A program made the translations under genes and the position numbers. From WTFY01 sp965220895 (GTDB taxonomy: Bacteria; Pseudomonadota; Gammaproteobacteria; UBA4575), in assembly GCA_965220895.1 (NCBI GenBank), contig OZ244850.1:682001-746000 (forward strand): 64,000 bases of DNA. The letters are read 5' to 3'. Shown one piece after another: positions 60,173 to 64,000 of this stretch. The stretch's first letter is position 1. The number at the start of each line of letters is the position of its first letter. The notes beneath the pieces were generated by a model. That model saw only the letters and a list, made by a program, of their open reading frames with translations. It did not search any database and was not told the origin of the DNA.

Positions 60173-61771
60173 ATGTACGACCAGCTACACAGCCATCTCG
60201 CCAGGATCACTCAGGACAGGCAACAGAACCTATTATCTGGCGGCAAGATCGGCCTGGAGAAGGAGTCGTTACGGGTGGACAGTGAGGGGAAAATCTCCCA
60301 ACAACCCCATCCGTCTTCACTGGGTTCCGCGCTGACCAACCCCTACATCACGACAGACTACTCCGAAGCACTGCTGGAGCTGATCACGCCGCCCATCCGG
60401 GGAATTTCCGAGACCCTGGAATTTTTGGAAAAAATCCACCAGTTTGTCTATGGTCAGCTCAAGCACGAGTCCTTGTGGGGCGCGAGCATGCCGTGTGTCA
60501 TCGACGGCGAATCGAGCATCCCGATTGCGAATTACGGCCCGTCCAACCTGGGCATGATGAAGACGGTGTACCGGCGCGGTCTCGGCTACCGTTACGGCAA
60601 GATGATGCAGGTGATTGCCGGCATTCACTTCAATTATTCGCTGCCGGATTCGTTCTGGCCGTATTACAGCGAATTCTTCCCAGGTCCTGTTTCGAAGCAG
60701 GAATTCATTGACGACCGGTATTTTGCCTTGACGCGCAATCTGCAGCGTTACGGCTGGCTGATCTACTACCTGTTCGGGGCCTCGCCCGCGATCTGCAAAT
60801 CCTTCGTCAACGGACAACCCGGCACACTGCAGCAGTTTGATGCCACCACGTACTATCTCCCTCATGCGACGTCATTGCGCCTGGGAGATATCGGCTACAA
60901 CAACAAGATAGAAAGCGAGATCGGTATCAAGGCGTGTTACGACAGCCTGGATTCGTATATCCAGTGCCTGACCCACGCGATCGAAACGTCCTGTCCCAAG
61001 TATGAAAGGATCGGTGTGAAGGTGGCAGGCGAATACTGCCAGCTCAATACCAATTTTCTGCAAATCGAGAATGAATACTACAGTACGGTTCGTCCCAAAC
61101 AGCCTTCGGTAAACAATGAAAAACCGGTCCATGCCCTTCGACAGCGCGGTGTCCAGTACATCGAGTTACGTTCCCTGGACCTGGACCTGTTCGAGCCGTT
61201 GGGAATCAGCAACGGCCAGCTTCATTTCCTGGAAGCCTTCATGATTTTTTGCCTGTTGCAGGAGAGTCCGCGCATCGATGCAGCCGAACGGCAGACGATC
61301 GACAGCAACGAAATCAACACAGCGCACTATGGACGTGACCCGAAACTCAAGTTGACGCAGGGTCAAAAACAGGTCTTGTTGCAGCAGTGGGGACAGGAAA
61401 TCCTGCACGAGATGCAAGCCATCTGTGAAGTACTGGATGAGGCGAACTCCTGCAATGACTACAGTGCAGCCTTGCGGCAACAGAGCGCGGCCATGCAGGA
61501 GGCTGCCTTGACACCTTCTGCAAGGATACTGCATGAGATGCGCACCACCGAGGAAGGATTCTTCGAGATGGCAAGCCGCCATTCAAAAATACATCAAACC
61601 CGTATATGCGAGCATGTACTGAGCCTGCAAGACATCGAGTTTTTCACTGATGCCGTGCAGCAGTCCATGGAGAAGCAGCTCAGGATTGAAGCCTCCGACA
61701 CGGTATCTTTTGATGAATTTCTGGAGAAATACTTTCAGGAGACACTTCCCGAAAAGGCTGTCACGGCATGA
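60173..61771 (+). CDS. gshA: Glutamate--cysteine ligase
   Basis: 532 aa, the gammaproteobacterial type. GGKIGLEKESLRV, TDYSEALLELITPP, NYGPSNLGMMKTVYRRGLGYRYGKMMQVIAGIHFN and GVQYIELRSLDLDLF are conserved. First step of glutathione synthesis. Confidence 0.96.
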   Translation: MYDQLHSHLARITQDRQQNLLSGGKIGLEKESLRVDSEGKISQQPHPSSLGSALTNPYITTDYSEALLELITPPIRGISETLEFLEKIHQFVYGQLKHESLWGASMPCVIDGESSIPIANYGPSNLGMMKTVYRRGLGYRYGKMMQVIAGIHFNYSLPDSFWPYYSEFFPGPVSKQEFIDDRYFALTRNLQRYGWLIYYLFGASPAICKSFVNGQPGTLQQFDATTYYLPHATSLRLGDIGYNNKIESEIGIKACYDSLDSYIQCLTHAIETSCPKYERIGVKVAGEYCQLNTNFLQIENEYYSTVRPKQPSVNNEKPVHALRQRGVQYIELRSLDLDLFEPLGISNGQLHFLEAFMIFCLLQESPRIDAAERQTIDSNEINTAHYGRDPKLKLTQGQKQVLLQQWGQEILHEMQAICEVLDEANSCNDYSAALRQQSAAMQEAALTPSARILHEMRTTEEGFFEMASRHSKIHQTRICEHVLSLQDIEFFTDAVQQSMEKQLRIEASDTVSFDEFLEKYFQETLPEKAVTA

Positions 61772-61828
61772 ATCTGGTCAGGTTACGGACCCGCAGGCCC
61801 ATCTGAGTTGGCCCAGACAGGATAAGTC

Positions 61829-64000
61829 GTGCAAAAGCCGAAAAACAGTACGGTGATCAAGGACCTGGTGCTGATCGGGGGCGGTCATAGCCATGTGGCC
61901 GTACTCAAGCGGTTCGGCATGAAACCCATTGCAGGCCTGCAGATCACCCTGATCAGCCGGGATGTGCACACCCCTTATTCCGGCATGTTGCCGGGCTACA
62001 TCGCGGGCCATTACAGTTTTGACGAAAGCCATATCGATTTGCAGCCTCTGGCCCGGTTTGCCGGTGCACGCCTGATTCACGCACAAGCCAGCGCGCTCGA
62101 CCTGGAAAACAAGGCTGTGCTGTGTAATGACCGGCCACCCGTGCATTACGATGTGCTGTCCATCAACACAGGATCCACACCTTCCTTCACGGAGGTTCCC
62201 GGCTCCCGCGAACACACATTGGGAGTCAAGCCCATCCACCGGTTTTTACGGGGATGGGATGCCATCATGGACGAGGTGCTCGCACGCGAGGGCGATTACC
62301 GGATCGCCGTGGTGGGTGCAGGTGCCGGCGGCGTCGAGGTCGCCCTGTCCACGCAGTATCACCTGCATGAGCTGTTGCGCGGCCAAGGCCTGCCCGTCGA
62401 CAAGCTCCGCTTCCATCTCGTCTGCAGCAACGGCACCGTATTGCCTACCCATAACCGCTCCGTGCAGCAGCGCTTCATGCACATCCTGGCCGAACGCCAG
62501 ATCACGGTACACAAGGCCTGCATGGTCACCGCAGCGGACACCCGCACCCTACATCTCGATACCGGCGATTCCGTAGACGTGGACACGACCATCTGGGCGA
62601 CACATGCATCCGCGCCCACCTGGTACAGGGAATCCGGCCTGGCCGTGGATGAACGGGGGTTCATCGAGGTCAACAGCTCCCTGCAGTCGGTGTCTCACAG
62701 CGACGTTTTTGCAGCGGGCGACATTGCCGCGGTCACCGACTATCCGCGGCCCAAGTCGGGCGTGTTTGCCGTACGACAGGGGAAGCCGCTGTACAAGAAC
62801 CTGAAACGCGCACTGGAAAGCAGGCACCTGAAAGAACACGTACCACAAATCAGCTTCCTGAGCCTGATCAGCACCGGCAACAAGTATGCGGTTGCCTCGC
62901 GTGGAGCATTGGCCACGGAAGGGGCCTGGGTCTGGAAGCTGAAGGACCTGATCGACCGCAGATTCATGCACAAGTACAACCGCCTTCCTGAAATGAAGGA
63001 AAAGCAGGACGACCTCATCGACAGCCGCCTGGCGAGTCGCGACACACTGGAGGAAATCTCTGCCATCGCCATGCGCTGCGGCGGATGCGGTGCGAAAATT
63101 GGCAGCAATGTCCTGAGCCGCGTCATCAACCAGCTTTCGCCCCACCTTCGCGAGGACGTGCTGCTTGGACTGGATGCGCCGGACGATGCCGCTGCGGTCA
63201 CGGTGCCGCCTGGCAAGGTACAGGTTCAGTCCGTCGACTATTTTCGCGCATTCATCGATGATCCGTTTGTGTTTGGACAGGTCACCGCAAACCACAGCCT
63301 GAGCGATGTATTCGCCATGGGCGCAGAAGCACAGGCAGCCATGGCCATCGCAACCATTCCGTACGGAAGAGAGAACGTGGTTGAACAGCAGCTTCTGCAA
63401 ATCATGGATGGAGCAGTGCGGGTTCTGGACCAGCACAAGGCCGCCCTGGTCGGGGGACACTCCAGCGAAGGTGCCGAACTTGCCTTTGGACTCAGTGTGA
63501 CCGGACTGATCGAAAAAGAGAGGCTGCTGGCCAAGGGGGGCATGCAGGTCGACGATGCCATCATCGTGACCAAACCGGTCGGCACGGGCACCTTGTTTGC
63601 AGCCGAGATGCGGGGCAAGGCCAAGGGACGCTGGATCGTGGATGCCATCGATTGCATGCTTGTTTCAAACCACATGGCAGCACAATGCCTGTACAAGTAT
63701 GACGTGCATGCGTGCACCGATATCACGGGCTTTGGCGTGCTGGGTCACCTGCTGGAGATGGTGCGTGCAGCCCAGGCGGACATCACAATTGACTTGAATC
63801 GGCTGCCGGTGCTGGACGGCGCCACCGAAACCATCGAGATGGGGATTTTCAGTTCCCTGCAGCCTTCCAATGTACGCCTGCGCCGTGCACTCAAGAACCC
63901 GCAGGAAGCGACCCGGCACCCGCGCTACCCGCTACTGTTTGATCCGCAAACTTCCGGGGGTTTGCTCGCCACCCTGCCCGCTGGACAAGCCGATGCCTGC
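61829..64000 (+). CDS. selD: NAD(P)/FAD oxidoreductase-selenide, water dikinase (SelD) fusion, partial
   Basis: 724 codons to the window edge, with no stop yet; starts at GTG 61829. Residues about 1-400 form a pyridine-nucleotide-disulfide oxidoreductase-like flavoprotein: LVLIGGGHSHVAVLK and VAVVGAGAGGVEVALS. From about residue 410 it is SelD, with the catalytic Cys420 and Lys423 in CGGCGAKIG, then DYFRAFIDDPFVFGQVTANHSLSDVFAMGA and LFDPQTSGGLLA. SelD makes selenophosphate for selenocysteine or selenouridine; the active residue is Cys, not Sec. Fusions of this type are known in proteobacteria. The C-terminus lies outside the window. Confidence 0.93.
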   Translation, partial: MQKPKNSTVIKDLVLIGGGHSHVAVLKRFGMKPIAGLQITLISRDVHTPYSGMLPGYIAGHYSFDESHIDLQPLARFAGARLIHAQASALDLENKAVLCNDRPPVHYDVLSINTGSTPSFTEVPGSREHTLGVKPIHRFLRGWDAIMDEVLAREGDYRIAVVGAGAGGVEVALSTQYHLHELLRGQGLPVDKLRFHLVCSNGTVLPTHNRSVQQRFMHILAERQITVHKACMVTAADTRTLHLDTGDSVDVDTTIWATHASAPTWYRESGLAVDERGFIEVNSSLQSVSHSDVFAAGDIAAVTDYPRPKSGVFAVRQGKPLYKNLKRALESRHLKEHVPQISFLSLISTGNKYAVASRGALATEGAWVWKLKDLIDRRFMHKYNRLPEMKEKQDDLIDSRLASRDTLEEISAIAMRCGGCGAKIGSNVLSRVINQLSPHLREDVLLGLDAPDDAAAVTVPPGKVQVQSVDYFRAFIDDPFVFGQVTANHSLSDVFAMGAEAQAAMAIATIPYGRENVVEQQLLQIMDGAVRVLDQHKAALVGGHSSEGAELAFGLSVTGLIEKERLLAKGGMQVDDAIIVTKPVGTGTLFAAEMRGKAKGRWIVDAIDCMLVSNHMAAQCLYKYDVHACTDITGFGVLGHLLEMVRAAQADITIDLNRLPVLDGATETIEMGIFSSLQPSNVRLRRALKNPQEATRHPRYPLLFDPQTSGGLLATLPAGQADAC

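Noticed and set aside
1..64000. CRISPR arrays, rRNA and tRNA genes
   Set aside because: No regularly spaced repeats, no rRNA-like blocks and no GTTCRANYC-type tRNA arms were recognised by eye in the intergenic gaps; tRNAscan or Infernal would be decisive.

Overview
The window reads as a chromosomal segment of a chemolithotrophic, sulfur-oxidising gammaproteobacterium of Chromatiales-like affinity. The evidence is a complete aprMBA set (APS reductase run oxidatively, with the AprM membrane anchor), a soxX-Y-Z-A-K-B cluster, a PPi-type phosphofructokinase, and a typical gammaproteobacterial housekeeping backbone (aroQ-accB-accC, fis-purH-purD, cutA-dsbD, fxsA-groES-groEL, gshA). No rRNA, tRNA or CRISPR array was recognised.

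Layout. 0-1.2 kb: tatD and bolA. 1.3-9.2 kb: a DUF433/DUF5615 toxin-antitoxin pair, then a five-gene minus-strand type I restriction-modification operon in the order hsdM, a small ORF, a HEPN (HepT-like) toxin, an MNT nucleotidyltransferase-HsdS fusion, and hsdR. 9.2-12.7 kb: NUDIX hydrolase, sulfurtransferase, a four-cysteine protein and a ferredoxin-reductase. 12.8-23 kb: a mosaic accessory zone with a PIN toxin, the remnant of an HsdR-type N-terminal domain, a transposase fragment, a DUF3800 protein, an orphan VapB-like antitoxin with a dead vapC, hipBA, and a winged-helix-HipA fusion with a large palindromic operator. Among these sit adk, a YfcE-like phosphoesterase and pfp.

23-31 kb: an orphan acetolactate synthase large subunit, aprM-aprB-aprA, a CbbQ/NorQ-type AAA ATPase, a uracil-DNA glycosylase-family gene and a second copy of the four-cysteine protein. 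31-44.4 kb: Rieske ferredoxin, fpr, pteridine reductase, MidA-like methyltransferase, uppP, cca, a lipoprotein aminopeptidase, an NDUFA9-like NAD-binding protein, purD, purH, fis, accC, accB and aroQ. 44.7-47.9 kb: a YadGH-like ABC exporter and an AT-richer gene coding a STAS/HATPase/DUF4325 protein. 48-56.5 kb: dsbD, cutA, a tandem-thioredoxin protein, a GlcG/HbpS protein and the sox cluster. 56.8-64 kb: fxsA, groES-groEL under a perfect CIRCE operator, ampD, gshA and a flavoprotein-SelD fusion that runs off the end.

How the genes work together. Sox (without SoxCD in view) would take thiosulfate to sulfate plus stored sulfur. Apr would oxidise the sulfite produced downstream of stored sulfur. 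DsbD, the tandem thioredoxin and GlcG/HbpS probably support periplasmic redox work for Sox.

The most unusual system is the restriction operon. A catalytically intact-looking MNT antitoxin domain is welded to the DNA-specificity subunit, and its HEPN toxin partner is encoded immediately upstream, so toxin neutralisation appears tied to the restriction complex.
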